From Mycolicibacterium gilvum (GTDB lineage: Bacteria > Actinomycetota > Actinomycetes > Mycobacteriales > Mycobacteriaceae), in NCBI RefSeq assembly GCF_900454025.1, contig NZ_UGQM01000001.1, forward strand, positions 1,426,001 through 1,490,000: a stretch of 64,000 bases of DNA, read 5' to 3'. The notes beneath the pieces are model-generated. The model did not search any database and was not told the origin of the DNA. It saw nothing but the letters and a program-made list of their open reading frames with translations. Position numbers and translations under genes: made by a program. Shown piece after piece: positions 1 to 9,298 of this stretch (its first letter is position 1; every line of letters begins with the position of its first letter).

Positions 1-40
1 TCGGCACGTTGAATCCGCCGACTGCGGGTAACAAGGGGGA

Positions 41-1210
41 GTGCAGGAGAAGACGACGACGCAACCCGGTCGCGGGACGATCTACGCCGGCCACCTTCGC
101 TCGACCGCGACGGTGGCGGTGCAGCTCGTCGCCGTCGCCGCGATGCTGTGGGGGTTGGCGTGGGTGGTCGGCAAGGCGTGGGTGATCGTCCTGCCGGTCG
201 TGCTCGCGCTGATCGCGTGCACGGTGCTGTGGCCGCCGGTGCGGTGGCTGCGGAACAAGGGGGTGCCGCCCGCGGCAGCGGTTCTGGTGGTGCTGCTGCT
301 GGCCGTCGGCGTCCTCGCCGGCGTGGTCGCCGCGGTGGCGCCGGCGATCGTCGAGCAGTCGCAGGAACTCGCCGAACAGGCCTCCGCCGGTATCGTCCAG
401 GTACGGGACTGGCTCGGCGGCCCGCCACTCAACATCAGTGAGGCGCAACTGAATTCCGGAGTCGCCGCGATCACCGATCGGTTGAACTCCAGCAGTGCCC
501 AGATCGCGTCGGGTGTGTTCACCGGTGTGGGGGCCGCCACGTCGGCGCTGGTCACCCTGTTCGCCGCGATCGTCGTGACGTTCTTCTTTCTCAAAGACGG
601 CCCGGGATTCATTCCCTGGTTGCGTCGCACCGTCGGCCAACCGGCGGCGCCCCACCTGGCCGAGGTCCTCGACCGTGTCTGGACGACGCTCGGCGGATTC
701 ATCCGGACCCAGGCACTCGTCAGCTTCGTCGACGCGGTACTGATCGGCATCGGGCTTGTCGTGCTGGGGGTGCCGTTGGCCTACGCGTTGGCGATCATCA
801 CGTTCATCGGCGGTTTCATCCCGATCGTCGGCGCGTTCGTCGCAGGCGGTCTCGCGGTGCTGATCGCGCTGGTGTCCAACGGTCCGGTCGACGCGTTGAT
901 CGTGCTGGGCATCATCGTGGCGGTGCAGCAGTTGGAGGGAAATGTGCTGCAGCCGTGGCTGCAGTCCAAGTCGATGAAGCTGCACGCGGTGATCGTGCTG
1001 CTCGCGGTGACCTTGGGTGCGTCGACGTTCGGCGTCATCGGCGCGTTCCTGGCCGTCCCGGTCGCGGCCGCAGCGGCGGTGATGATCCGGTACTACGGCG
1101 AGCAGGTGGGTCGCGCGGCCGGTGAAGACCCGCCGCCGGAAGCCGCTGAGGACGAGAACACGGAGGACGAGAACACGGAGGACGACGGCGCAGCGGTGGT
1201 GAAAACCTAA
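41..1210 (+). CDS. AI-2E family transporter (UPF0118 membrane protein)
   Basis: Integral membrane protein of 389 aa from the AI-2E/UPF0118 family, whose members export small molecules or ions; the substrate cannot be read from sequence. Hydrophobic segments lie near residues 25-60, 75-105, 165-185 and in a long block from about 225 to 350, the usual pattern of seven or eight helices. The signature loop before the last helices (LEGNVLQPWLQSKSM) is present. The C-terminus is a charged tail with two DENTE units, probably cytoplasmic. GTG at 41 is the first possible start after an in-frame stop at 29-31; the purine run at 33-40 lies unusually close to it. The gene is convergent with the CGNR regulator and overlaps it by 4 bases. 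Family assignment is firm; substrate is unknown. Confidence 0.85.
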   Translation: MQEKTTTQPGRGTIYAGHLRSTATVAVQLVAVAAMLWGLAWVVGKAWVIVLPVVLALIACTVLWPPVRWLRNKGVPPAAAVLVVLLLAVGVLAGVVAAVAPAIVEQSQELAEQASAGIVQVRDWLGGPPLNISEAQLNSGVAAITDRLNSSSAQIASGVFTGVGAATSALVTLFAAIVVTFFFLKDGPGFIPWLRRTVGQPAAPHLAEVLDRVWTTLGGFIRTQALVSFVDAVLIGIGLVVLGVPLAYALAIITFIGGFIPIVGAFVAGGLAVLIALVSNGPVDALIVLGIIVAVQQLEGNVLQPWLQSKSMKLHAVIVLLAVTLGASTFGVIGAFLAVPVAAAAAVMIRYYGEQVGRAAGEDPPPEAAEDENTEDENTEDDGAAVVKT

Positions 1211-1710
1211 CCGCGCGAACGCTGATAGTGGCGGCGGGCTTTCATCCTGTTGCCGCAGATCGCCATCGAACACCAGCGCGCGTTGTTCGGCTTGCTGCGA
1301 TCGATCAGGAACAATTGGCATTCGGTGTTGGCGCAGGGGCGGAGCCGACCGGGGCTGGTGATGCGTAGACCGTCCCAGGCCAGCACGGCACGTGCCGCCC
1401 CGTCCGTGCCGTCGAGGGTCCAGTCGACCCCACCGTCGGTGGCTGTCGGGGTCAGGTGAACCCCGTCGAGGAAGCGCTGCAGGACATCCGGTGTCGCCTC
1501 GCCGCGCACCACGGCCTGCAGGGCTGAGCGTGCGTCGATCAGCACTCGCCGAGCCTTGTCGGTCGCACCGACTCCGTGCGACGACATCCATTCGGCGGCG
1601 GTTGCTTTGTCAGCCAGAACATCGGTGGGGACGCCCTCGACCACCGGCGTCGTGTTCAGCAGGTCCAGTAGGAACGCCTCGTCATCCGCAGACGCCACAC
1701 CGACATCCAT
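1207..1710 (-). CDS. CGNR zinc-finger / ABATE-domain transcriptional regulator
   Basis: Predicted DNA-binding regulator of 167 aa. The N-terminal two thirds fit the ABATE stress-regulator domain. The C-terminal ~45 residues form the CGNR zinc finger: CANTEC, then WCSMAICGNR and a basic end (MKARRHYQRSRG). The frame is open upstream to 1824, but ATG at 1710 is chosen because GGAGG sits at the right distance before it (1716-1721 on the plus strand). It is divergent from the alpha/beta hydrolase at 1796 with 85 bases between, so it most likely controls that gene and itself. The ligand is unknown. Confidence 0.85.
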   Translation of the reverse strand: MDVGVASADDEAFLLDLLNTTPVVEGVPTDVLADKATAAEWMSSHGVGATDKARRVLIDARSALQAVVRGEATPDVLQRFLDGVHLTPTATDGGVDWTLDGTDGAARAVLAWDGLRITSPGRLRPCANTECQLFLIDRSKPNNARWCSMAICGNRMKARRHYQRSRG

Positions 1711-1795
1711 TCCTAACCTCCAAAAGTCTATTGACAGGTTACACGATCGGCGGTTCACTGGAGCTAACCAGTAAAACAACGATTGGAAGTTAGTT
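1711..1795. promoter_or_regulatory. Divergent promoter region with candidate operator
   Basis: The 85-base gap between the CGNR regulator and the hydrolase contains a perfect 5-bp inverted repeat, ACTGG-N6-CCAGT, at 1757-1772, and GTTA/CTAAC-type blocks in alternating orientation near 1713, 1737, 1764 and 1789. TTGACA at 1731-1736 could be a -35 element for the hydrolase. TAGACT on the minus strand (1725-1730) could be a -10 for the regulator. Assignment to the CGNR protein is inference. Confidence 0.4.
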
Positions 1796-2659
1796 ATGAC
1801 TGTTGTGCACCACCGGGTCGACACCGTGGACGGGCATCAGGTGTTCTACCGGGAGGCGGGTGATCCCGATGCCCCGGTCATCGTGTTGCTCCACGGGTTT
1901 CCGACCAGCTCCTTCATGTTCCGCAACCTGATCCCCGAACTCGCCGACCGCTACCGCGTCATCGCGCCCGATTACCTGGGCTTCGGGTACTCGGATGCGC
2001 CGACGGTCGAGGATTTCGACTACACCTTCGACGCACTGACCGACTCCGTCGCCGGCCTGCTGACGCAGCTCGGCATCCGCCACTATGCGATCTACGTCCA
2101 GGACTACGGCGCGCCGGTCGGGTGGCGGCTCGCGTTGCGCGATCCGGCGGCGATCACGGCGATCATCACCCAGAACGGCAACGGCTACAACGACGGCTTC
2201 GTCGCCGAGGGCTGGCAGCCGGCCTGGGATTACCAGCGGGAGCAGACGCCGGAGACCGAGGCGGCGCTGCGCGGCATCCTGACCTTCGAGACCACACGGA
2301 TGCAGTACACCGCCGGGGTGCCCGACCCATCCGTCGTCAGTCCCGACACCTGGCACCACGATTTCGCGCTACTGTCCCGGCCCGGCAACGACAGAATCCA
2401 GCTGAAACTCTTTCTCGACTACTCCACCAACCCGAAAATCTATCCCGCGCTGCACGACTATCTGCGGGCGAGCGGGGTTCCGCTGCTTGCGGTGTGGGGT
2501 GACAAGGACCCGTTCTTCGGTCCTGACGGCGCGCGGGCGTTCGCCAAAGACGCCGTCGACGCCGAGATTCACCTCATCGACGGAGGTCACTTCCTGCTGG
2601 AGAGCGAGCTCACCCGTGTGGCAAACCTGATCCGCGACTTCCTGGAGCGTCGGCTCTGA
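1796..2659 (+). CDS. Alpha/beta hydrolase (haloalkane dehalogenase / epoxide hydrolase-like)
   Basis: Soluble alpha/beta-hydrolase of 287 aa. It has the oxyanion-hole motif HGFPTSS near residue 35, a nucleophile elbow VQDYG near residue 101 with aspartate as nucleophile, and a C-terminal GGHF catalytic histidine near 262. An aspartate nucleophile places it with the epoxide hydrolase / haloacid and haloalkane dehalogenase group rather than with serine esterases. The second acid is probably in the WGDKDPFF segment. Substrate cannot be told. Regulation is presumably by the divergent CGNR protein. The gene ends 63 bases before the sdhB stop, with a hairpin between the two convergent genes. Confidence 0.85.
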   Translation: MTVVHHRVDTVDGHQVFYREAGDPDAPVIVLLHGFPTSSFMFRNLIPELADRYRVIAPDYLGFGYSDAPTVEDFDYTFDALTDSVAGLLTQLGIRHYAIYVQDYGAPVGWRLALRDPAAITAIITQNGNGYNDGFVAEGWQPAWDYQREQTPETEAALRGILTFETTRMQYTAGVPDPSVVSPDTWHHDFALLSRPGNDRIQLKLFLDYSTNPKIYPALHDYLRASGVPLLAVWGDKDPFFGPDGARAFAKDAVDAEIHLIDGGHFLLESELTRVANLIRDFLERRL

Positions 2660-2662
2660 CGA

Positions 2663-2709
2663 AATCGGGCGCGCAAAACGACGTCCAGCGTCGCAAAGCA
2701 CGCCCGATT
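2663..2709. terminator. Nested hairpin between convergent genes (candidate bidirectional terminator)
   Basis: Outer arms AATCGGGCGCGC (2663-2674) and GCACGCCCGATT (2698-2709) pair with one mismatch. An inner stem CGACG/CGTCG (2679-2683 with 2689-2693) lies between them. It fills the gap between the hydrolase and sdhB stops. There is no T-run, so an intrinsic terminator would be of the mycobacterial hairpin-only kind. Confidence 0.5.
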
Positions 2710-2721
2710 CGGGGGCAAGAA

Positions 2722-3492
2722 CTAGCGGGCGAACATCAACGCGCGCTTGACTTCCTGGATCGCCTTCGTCACCTGGATGCCACGCGGGCACGCCTCGGTG
2801 CAGTTGAACGTGGTACGGCAGCGCCACACCCCGTCGATGTCGTTGAGGATGTCCAGCCGTTCGGCGGCGGCTTCGTCACGCGAATCGAAGATGAACCGGT
2901 GGGCGTTGACGATCGCCGCGGGACCGAAGTACGACCCCTCGCTCCAGTAGACGGGACACGACGTGGTGCAGCACGCGCACAGGATGCACTTGGTGGTGTC
3001 GTCGTAGCGGGCGCGGTCGGTCTGGCTCTGAATCCGTTCGCGCGTCGGCTGATTGCCCGACGTGATCAGGTACGGCTTGACCGCGCGGAACGCGTCGAAG
3101 AACGGCTCCATGTCGACGACGAGGTCCTTCTCCACGGGCAGCCCGCGGATCGGCTCGATCGTGATGGTCAGCTGCTTGTTCGGGTTCTTCGGCAGCATGT
3201 CGCGCATCAGCACCTTGCACGCCAACCGGTTGACGCCGTTGATCCGCATCGCGTCCGAACCGCACACCCCGTGCGCGCACGACCGGCGGAACGTCAATGT
3301 GCCGTCCAGGTACCACTTCACGTAGTGCAGCAGGTTCAGCAGCCGGTCCGACGGCAGGCACGGCACCCGGAAGCTCTGCCAGCCGGCGTCGTCCGGGGAC
3401 TCGGGGTTGAACCGGGCGATCTTCAGCGTCACCATCACCGCGCCCTCGGGCACGGGGGGAGTGTCTTGCTTGTCCAGAACAGGCGCGCTCAT
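2722..3492 (-). CDS. sdhB: Succinate dehydrogenase iron-sulfur subunit
   Basis: Electron-transfer subunit of succinate dehydrogenase (complex II), 256 aa, on the cytoplasmic face of the membrane, passing electrons from SdhA flavin to quinone. The 2Fe-2S ligands are C72, C77 and C92, with D80 in the CAHGVCGSD motif. The 4Fe-4S/3Fe-4S ligands are in CILCACCTTSC (C169, C172, C175, C179) and in CRTTFNCTEACPRG (C225, C231, C235). Full family length. Last gene of sdhC-D-A-B, 31 bases after sdhA. Corresponds to Rv3319 in M. tuberculosis. Confidence 0.97.
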   Translation of the reverse strand: MSAPVLDKQDTPPVPEGAVMVTLKIARFNPESPDDAGWQSFRVPCLPSDRLLNLLHYVKWYLDGTLTFRRSCAHGVCGSDAMRINGVNRLACKVLMRDMLPKNPNKQLTITIEPIRGLPVEKDLVVDMEPFFDAFRAVKPYLITSGNQPTRERIQSQTDRARYDDTTKCILCACCTTSCPVYWSEGSYFGPAAIVNAHRFIFDSRDEAAAERLDILNDIDGVWRCRTTFNCTEACPRGIQVTKAIQEVKRALMFAR

Positions 3493-3523
3493 CGGTCCTC
3501 ACTCTTCGCGCAAGCGCTCATCG

Positions 3524-5278
3524 TCAGTACTTCCGTTCCATCGGCTCGTAACGCGTCATCACGACGGGTTTGTAATCCAGGCGGATGTCACTCAGAAGGT
3601 CCGAACCTTCTTTGTAGGCCATGGTGTGGCGCATGTAGTTGGTGTCGTCGCGGTTCGGGTAGTCCTCGCGGGCATGTCCGCCGCGAGACTCCTTGCGGTT
3701 CAACGCACCGACGACGGTGACCTCGGCGAGCTCGAGCAGGAAGCCCAGCTCGATGGCCTCGAGCAGGTCGCTGTTGTATCGCTTGCCCTTGTCCTGCACC
3801 GTGATTCGCGAGTAGCGCTCCTTGAGTGCGTGAATGTCGGTCAGCGCCTGCTTCAGCGTCTCCTCGGTGCGGAACACCGCGGCGTTGTTGTCCATCGACT
3901 GCTGCAGTGCGCCCCGGATGTCGGCGACGCGCTCGTTGCCGTGCTCGGAGAGGATGTCGCCGACCCAGCCGACCACCATCTCGGCGGGGCTCTCCGGCAG
4001 CTCGACGAAGTCATGTCCCAGTGCGTAGTTCGCGGCGGCGATGCCGGCGCGACGGCCGAAGACGTTGATGTCGAGCAGCGAGTTGGTGCCCAGCCGGTTG
4101 GCTCCGTGCACCGACACGCACGCGCACTCGCCGGCGGCGTAGAGGCCCGGCACCACGGTGGTGTTGTCCGAGAGCACCTGGCCGTTGACCGTCGTCGGGA
4201 TGCCGCCCATGACGTAGTGGCATGTCGGGTAGACGGGCACGAGTTCCTTGACGGGGTCCACGCCGAGATAGGTGCGGGCGAACTCGGTGATGTCGGGAAG
4301 CTTGGCCTCCAGCACGTCCTCGCCGAGGTGGCGCACGTCGATGTAGACGTAGTCCTTGTTCGGTCCGGCGCCGCGGCCCTCGAGCACCTCCAGCACCATC
4401 GAGCGCGCGACGATGTCACGCGGCGCGAGGTCGACGATCGTCGGGGCGTAGCGCTCCATGAAGCGCTCGCCGTCGCCGTTGAGCAGACGACCGCCCTCGC
4501 CGCGCACGGCCTCGGAGATCAGGATGCCCAGCCCGGCCAGACCTGTCGGGTGGAACTGGTGGAACTCCATGTCCTCCAGGGGAAGTCCCTTGCGGAAGAT
4601 GATGCCCAGGCCGTCGCCGGTCAGCGTGTGCGCGTTCGACGTGGTCTTGTACATCCGGCCGGATCCACCGGTGGCGAACACGATGGCCTTGGCGTGGAAG
4701 ACATGAATGTCCCCGGTCGCCAACTCATAGGCGACGACACCGGTCGCGACCGGCCCGGACGGGGTCTCGGTCATCGTGATGTCGAGCGCGTAGAACTCGT
4801 TGAAGAACTCGACGTCGTGCTTGACGCAGTTCTGGTACAGCGTCTGCAGGATCATGTGTCCGGTGCGGTCGGCGGCGTAGCACGCGCGGCGCACGGGGGC
4901 CTTGCCGTGGTCGCGGGTGTGCCCGCCGAACCGGCGCTGGTCGATGCGTCCCTCGGGGGTGCGGTTGAACGGCATCCCCATCTTCTCCAGGTCGAGCACC
5001 GCGTCGATGGCCTCTTTGGCCATGATCTCCACGGCGTCCTGGTCGGCGAGGTAGTCGCCGCCCTTGACGGTGTCGAAGGTGTGCCACTCCCAGTTGTCCT
5101 CTTCGACGTTGGCCAGCGCGGCGCACATGCCGCCCTGGGCCGCGCCGGTGTGCGACCGGGTCGGGTACAGCTTGGTCAGCACCGCGGTGCGGACGCGGGG
5201 TCCGGCCTCCACGGCGGCACGCATGCCCGCGCCACCTGCGCCGACGATGACGACGTCGTAGCGGTGTTCAACAATCAT
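3524..5278 (-). CDS. sdhA: Succinate dehydrogenase flavoprotein subunit
   Basis: Catalytic subunit that oxidises succinate to fumarate with covalent FAD; 584 aa, normal length. The N-terminus carries the FAD-binding VIVGAGGAG motif (residues 10-18). The TRSHTGAAQGG segment follows with the histidine expected to bear the flavin, then the substrate-site RRFGGHTRDHG and HPTG motifs. The reading frame is open far upstream, but ATG at 5278 is chosen because it starts directly at the FAD domain and lies 14 bases after the sdhD stop. A long open frame on the opposite strand here is a GC-bias artefact. Confidence 0.97.
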   Translation of the reverse strand: MIVEHRYDVVIVGAGGAGMRAAVEAGPRVRTAVLTKLYPTRSHTGAAQGGMCAALANVEEDNWEWHTFDTVKGGDYLADQDAVEIMAKEAIDAVLDLEKMGMPFNRTPEGRIDQRRFGGHTRDHGKAPVRRACYAADRTGHMILQTLYQNCVKHDVEFFNEFYALDITMTETPSGPVATGVVAYELATGDIHVFHAKAIVFATGGSGRMYKTTSNAHTLTGDGLGIIFRKGLPLEDMEFHQFHPTGLAGLGILISEAVRGEGGRLLNGDGERFMERYAPTIVDLAPRDIVARSMVLEVLEGRGAGPNKDYVYIDVRHLGEDVLEAKLPDITEFARTYLGVDPVKELVPVYPTCHYVMGGIPTTVNGQVLSDNTTVVPGLYAAGECACVSVHGANRLGTNSLLDINVFGRRAGIAAANYALGHDFVELPESPAEMVVGWVGDILSEHGNERVADIRGALQQSMDNNAAVFRTEETLKQALTDIHALKERYSRITVQDKGKRYNSDLLEAIELGFLLELAEVTVVGALNRKESRGGHAREDYPNRDDTNYMRHTMAYKEGSDLLSDIRLDYKPVVMTRYEPMERKY

Positions 5279-5292
5279 TGGGCTTCTCCGTT

Positions 5293-5796
5293 TCAGGAAA
5301 TCGACGCGTCGAACGTCAGCAGCACGTACGTCCCCAGGACCAGCGTGAACGCCATCGACAGCGCGAGCAGAGTATTGAGCCAGAACTTCGTCGAGTCCTT
5401 GCGCGTGTAGTCGGCGATGATCGTGCGCATCCCGTTGCCGCCGTGCAGCTGGGCCAGCCACAGCAGCAGCAGGTCCCAGGTCTGCCAGAACGGCGACGAC
5501 CAGCGCTGCGCGACGTAGTTGAAGTCGATGCGGTACACACCGTTCTCCCACATCAACATGATGAAGAGGTGGCCCAGGGCGAGAAACATGAGCACGATGC
5601 CCGAGAACCGCATGAACAGCCAGGTGTACTTCTCGAAGTTCGGCATCCCGCCGGCGCGGCGCGGCGCGCGCGGGTTGTCCAGCCCGGCGGGGCGGTCGAA
5701 GCTGCGCTGCATCACCGGGGCGGGTCCGCCGCGATCGGAGATGTGGTCGTACGCGTTTTCGGCCCGGCCGGAGGCCGGACGGCTTGCCTGAGTCAC
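5293..5796 (-). CDS. sdhD: Succinate dehydrogenase hydrophobic membrane anchor subunit
   Basis: Membrane anchor of complex II, 167 aa, with three hydrophobic helices (about residues 60-85, 105-125 and 140-160) and HLFIMLMWENGVYRIDFNYV and LAQLHGG segments typical of actinobacterial SdhD. GTG at 5796 overlaps the sdhC stop as GTGA, which implies translational coupling. The first ~50 residues are polar and longer than in some relatives, so a later start is possible. It forms the quinone and heme site with SdhC. Confidence 0.9.
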   Translation of the reverse strand: MTQASRPASGRAENAYDHISDRGGPAPVMQRSFDRPAGLDNPRAPRRAGGMPNFEKYTWLFMRFSGIVLMFLALGHLFIMLMWENGVYRIDFNYVAQRWSSPFWQTWDLLLLWLAQLHGGNGMRTIIADYTRKDSTKFWLNTLLALSMAFTLVLGTYVLLTFDASIS

Positions 5797-6221
5797 AAGA
5801 ACCTCTCCGCCATGTGCATGCCGATCACGCCCAGGCCCGCGGTGAACAGGACGATGAAGATGCCGGCGATGATCCACAGCATCTTGCGCTGGTGACGCGG
5901 ACCCTCGGACCAGAAGTCGATGAGGATGATCCGGATCCCGTTGAGAGCGTGGTAGAGCACCGCCGCGACGAGGCCGATCTCCATGAGCCCGACGATCGGG
6001 GTCTTGTAGGTCTCGATGACCTCGTTGTAGGCCTGCGGGCTGACCCGCACCAGCGCGGTGTCGAGCACATGGACGAACAGGAAGAAGAAGATCGTCGCAC
6101 CGGAGATGCGGTGCAGCAGCCAGGACCACATGCCCGGGTCGCCGCGGTAGAACGTGCGGCGCCGCGTCGGCTTAGATCGCGGCTCCGGCAAATCGGTATC
6201 GGCTGATGTCGCCGTACTCAT
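5793..6221 (-). CDS. sdhC: Succinate dehydrogenase cytochrome b subunit
   Basis: First gene of the sdh operon, 142 aa, three transmembrane helices. The heme-binding signature WLLHRISGATIFFFLFVHVLD contains the HRxSG motif, and a second histidine region is YHALNGIRIILID. ATG at 6221 is preferred over one six codons earlier because GGAGG lies five bases before it. Membrane subunit that with SdhD receives electrons for menaquinone reduction. Corresponds to Rv3316. Confidence 0.95.
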   Translation of the reverse strand: MSTATSADTDLPEPRSKPTRRRTFYRGDPGMWSWLLHRISGATIFFFLFVHVLDTALVRVSPQAYNEVIETYKTPIVGLMEIGLVAAVLYHALNGIRIILIDFWSEGPRHQRKMLWIIAGIFIVLFTAGLGVIGMHMAERFL

Positions 6222-6438
6222 GTGACCCTCCAACGCCATCGGTGGACGCCCAGAGCTCGGTCCTGCTTACCGGGCCCCAAACCTCGGGGCGACTCTAATC
6301 CCCTTCGTACTCTTGAACGAACTAGCGTGAGGCGGTATGCCCTTCTCCAAGGCTAGAAGTTAGGGTGCCCTACCTGGGACTTCGGGTCACGGGTCAGGGT
6401 GTTCGGAATGGATTCAGAGTGACCACGAGCGGCTCGTC
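6222..6438. promoter_or_regulatory. Divergent promoter region of sdhCDAB and cdd-deoA-add
   Basis: 217 bases without a gene, between divergent operons. It contains TAGGG-TG-CCCTA (6361-6372), a near-palindrome within TTAGGGTGCCCTACCT, and a tandem CGGGTCA repeat at 6384-6397. The palindrome has some resemblance to an iron box (TTAGG...CCTA) but misses too many positions to be called one. Promoter hexamers are not clear. Confidence 0.35.
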
Positions 6439-6861
6439 ATGACCAGCGATATCGATTGGAATCTACTGCGCCGCAAGGCGATTGACGTATCTCAGCACGC
6501 ATACGCGCCGTACTCGGGGTTCCGCGTCGGCGCTGCGGCCCTCGTCGACGACCATCGGATGGTGGCCGGCTGCAATGTGGAAAATGTCTCATATGGCGTA
6601 GGTCTCTGTGCCGAGTGCGCAGTGGTGTGCGCCCTACATTCCAGCGGCGGCGGACGCCTCGTCGCACTGACGTGTGTGGGTCCCGACGGGGAGGTTCTGA
6701 TGCCCTGCGGCCGCTGCCGGCAGGTCCTCTTCGAGCACGGCGGTGGCGACCTCCTGATCGATCATCCGCTGGGTCCGAAGCCGCTCGGTGAGCTGCTGCC
6801 CGACGCGTTCGGACCGGCTGATCTCGACCGGCGGCCCTACCCGGTCGAGGAGACGCCGTGA
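6439..6861 (+). CDS. cdd: Cytidine deaminase
   Basis: Zinc enzyme of pyrimidine salvage converting cytidine and deoxycytidine to uridine forms; 140 aa, the usual length of the homotetrameric class. Visible motifs are NVENVSYG (substrate loop), CAEC with the zinc cysteine and catalytic glutamate near residues 57-60, and PCGRCRQ with the other two zinc cysteines near 91-95. First gene of cdd-deoA-add; its TGA overlaps the deoA GTG. There is no strong Shine-Dalgarno sequence before ATG 6439. Rv3315c homologue. Confidence 0.95.
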   Translation: MTSDIDWNLLRRKAIDVSQHAYAPYSGFRVGAAALVDDHRMVAGCNVENVSYGVGLCAECAVVCALHSSGGGRLVALTCVGPDGEVLMPCGRCRQVLFEHGGGDLLIDHPLGPKPLGELLPDAFGPADLDRRPYPVEETP

Positions 6862-8189
6862 GCTTCGACGCCGCCGGCCCCATCTCGCATCTCGATGCTC
6901 CGTCGGTGATCCGGACGAAGCGCGACGGCGGAACACTGTCCGACGAGGCCATCGACTGGGTCATCGACGCCTACACGCGCGGGGAGGTCGCCGAGGCGCA
7001 GATGTCCGCGCTGCTGATGGCGATCTTCCTCCGGGGTATGACCGGCCATGAGATCGCGCGGTGGACCGCGGCGATGATCGCGTCGGGCGAGCGACTGGAC
7101 TTCAGCGACCTGCGCCGGGACGGGAAGCCGCTCGCGCTGGTCGACAAACACTCGACAGGCGGTGTCGGGGACAAGATCACGATCCCGTTGGTGCCGGTCG
7201 TCATGGCGTGTGGCGGCGCGGTACCGCAGGCGGCCGGGCGTGGACTCGGACACACCGGTGGCACGCTCGACAAACTGGAATCCATCCCGGGGTTCACCGC
7301 CGAGATCACCAAAAGCCAGATCCGGCAACAACTCTGCGATCTCGGGGCGGCGATCTTCGCCGCCGGGGAATTGGCGCCCGCCGACCGCAAGATCTACGCC
7401 CTGCGCGACGTGACGGCGACGACGGAGTCGCTGCCGTTGATCGCGAGCTCGGTGATGAGCAAGAAGATCGCCGAGGGGACGAAGGCGCTGGTGCTCGACT
7501 CCAAGGTCGGGTCGGGTGCGTTCCTCGACAGTGAGGCCGAGTCGCGGGAGTTGGCTCGCACCATGGTCGAGCTCGGCGTCGAGCACGGTGTGCAGACCCG
7601 CGCGCTGCTCACCGACATGCAGACCCCGCTGGGCCGGACCGTCGGCAACGCCGTCGAGGTCGTCGAGTCCCTGGAGGTGCTCGCCGGCGGCGGGCCCGAC
7701 GATGTCGTCGAGCTGACCCTGGCGTTGGCGAGGGAGATGTGCGACGTCGCAGGGCTCGACGGCGTCGACCCCGCGCAGACGTTGCGCGACGGGACCGCGA
7801 TGGACCGGTTCCGCGACCTGGTCGCCGCCCAGGGTGGCGACGTGGGCAGTCTCGATGCCGCGATGTTGCCACTCGGTCAGCACACCGAAACCATCAGTGC
7901 CCCGCGCAGTGGCACGATGGGAGACATCGACGCGATGGCGGTGGGTCTGGCGGTGTGGCGGCTCGGAGCGGGACGCTCGGTACCCGGCGAGCAGGTGCAG
8001 TTCGGCGCGGGGATGCGGATCCATCGCAAACCCGGCGAGGCCGTCGCCGCCGGCGAGCCGCTGTTCACCCTCTACACCGAGACCCCGCACCGGCTTGCCG
8101 CCGCGGCGTCCGAACTCGACGGCGCCTGGAGCGTCGGCGACCACGCACCGCCCACGCGTCCACTCATCATCGACCGGATCAGCATGTAG
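6858..8189 (+). CDS. deoA: Thymidine phosphorylase
   Basis: Cytosolic enzyme cleaving thymidine or uridine with phosphate to base and (deoxy)ribose-1-phosphate; 443 aa. The phosphate/substrate motif [10 protein letters not shown] lies near residues 97-106, with [19 protein letters not shown] just after. The C-terminal alpha/beta domain is complete. GTG 6858 overlaps the cdd stop by 4 bases, so translation is probably coupled. With cdd and add it gives a nucleoside degradation operon. Confidence 0.96.
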   Translation: MSFDAAGPISHLDAPSVIRTKRDGGTLSDEAIDWVIDAYTRGEVAEAQMSALLMAIFLRGMTGHEIARWTAAMIASGERLDFSDLRRDGKPLALVDKHSTGGVGDKITIPLVPVVMACGGAVPQAAGRGLGHTGGTLDKLESIPGFTAEITKSQIRQQLCDLGAAIFAAGELAPADRKIYALRDVTATTESLPLIASSVMSKKIAEGTKALVLDSKVGSGAFLDSEAESRELARTMVELGVEHGVQTRALLTDMQTPLGRTVGNAVEVVESLEVLAGGGPDDVVELTLALAREMCDVAGLDGVDPAQTLRDGTAMDRFRDLVAAQGGDVGSLDAAMLPLGQHTETISAPRSGTMGDIDAMAVGLAVWRLGAGRSVPGEQVQFGAGMRIHRKPGEAVAAGEPLFTLYTETPHRLAAAASELDGAWSVGDHAPPTRPLIIDRISM

Positions 8190-8199
8190 GAGGTTTCGC

Positions 8200-9288
8200 G
8201 TGACGACGCCGTTGACGCTGGAGAACATCCGCCGCGCCCCCAAGGCGCTGCTGCACGATCACCTCGACGGCGGACTGCGGCCGTCGACGGTCCTGGAACT
8301 GGCCGAGCAGTACGGCTATGACGATCTGCCCGCCCACGACGCCGACGAGTTGGCCGAGTTCTTCCGGACCGCGGCCCACAGCGGCTCGCTGGTGCGCTAC
8401 CTCGAACCGTTCGCGCACACCGTCGGCGTCATGCAGAACCACGACGCCCTGCACCGCGTCGCCCGTGAATGCGTCGAAGACCTCGCCGACGACAACGTCG
8501 TCTACGCCGAGATCCGGTTCGCCCCCGAACTGCACATCGACGGTGGCCTGTCGCTGGACGCCGTCGTCGAGGCGGTGCTGGCCGGTTTCGCCGACGGGGA
8601 GAAGGCTGCGGCCGCCGCGGGACGGACGATCACGGTGCGCTGCCTCGTCACCGCGATGCGTCACGCGGCGCGCTCCCGCGAGATCGCCGCGCTGGCGATC
8701 CGATTCCGGGATCAGGGCGTGGTCGGTTTCGACATCGCCGGCGCCGAAGCCGGCTATCCGCCGTCGCGACACCTCGACGCGTTCGAGTACATGCGGAGCA
8801 ACAACGCGCGGTTCACCATTCACGCCGGCGAGGCGTTCGGTCTGCCGTCGATCCACGAGGCGATCGCGTTCTGCGGCGCCGACCGGCTGGGCCACGGCGT
8901 CCGCATCGTCGATGACATCGACATGGACGCCGAGGGCGGCCCGAAGCTCGGCCGGCTCGCGGCGCTGTTGCGGGACAAGCGGATTCCGTTCGAGATGTGC
9001 CCGAGCTCCAATGTGCAGACCGGTGCGGTCGCCAGCATCGCCGAGCATCCGTTCGACCGGCTGGCCCGGCTGCGGTTCCGGGTGACGGTCAACACCGACA
9101 ACCGGTTGATGAGCGACACCACGATGAGCCTGGAGATGCTGCGGCTGGTGGAGGCGTTCGGCTACGGGTGGAGCGACCTCGAACGGTTCACGATCAACGC
9201 GATGAAGTCGGCGTTCATCTCGTTCCCCGAGCGGCTCGCGATCATCGACGAGGTGATCAAGCCGCGCTACGCGGTGCTCGTGGGCTGA
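8200..9288 (+). CDS. add: Adenosine deaminase
   Basis: Zinc amidohydrolase deaminating adenosine and deoxyadenosine to inosine forms; 362 aa. Metal ligands are the N-terminal HDHLDGG pair, FTIHAGE (histidine plus catalytic glutamate), RLGHGVR and VNTDNRLMS with the last aspartate ligand. GTG 8200 has AGGAGG six bases upstream (8188-8193), overlapping the deoA stop. The frame is open further upstream inside deoA but that part is not ADA-like. Rv3313c homologue. Confidence 0.96.
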   Translation: MTTPLTLENIRRAPKALLHDHLDGGLRPSTVLELAEQYGYDDLPAHDADELAEFFRTAAHSGSLVRYLEPFAHTVGVMQNHDALHRVARECVEDLADDNVVYAEIRFAPELHIDGGLSLDAVVEAVLAGFADGEKAAAAAGRTITVRCLVTAMRHAARSREIAALAIRFRDQGVVGFDIAGAEAGYPPSRHLDAFEYMRSNNARFTIHAGEAFGLPSIHEAIAFCGADRLGHGVRIVDDIDMDAEGGPKLGRLAALLRDKRIPFEMCPSSNVQTGAVASIAEHPFDRLARLRFRVTVNTDNRLMSDTTMSLEMLRLVEAFGYGWSDLERFTINAMKSAFISFPERLAIIDEVIKPRYAVLVG

Positions 9289-9298
9289 CCCCGCCGAG

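Noticed and set aside
6361..6372. Iron (IdeR) box before sdhC or cdd
   Set aside because: TTAGGGTGCCCTACCT keeps the outer TTAGG-like part but misses too many inner and right-half positions of the 19-bp consensus.
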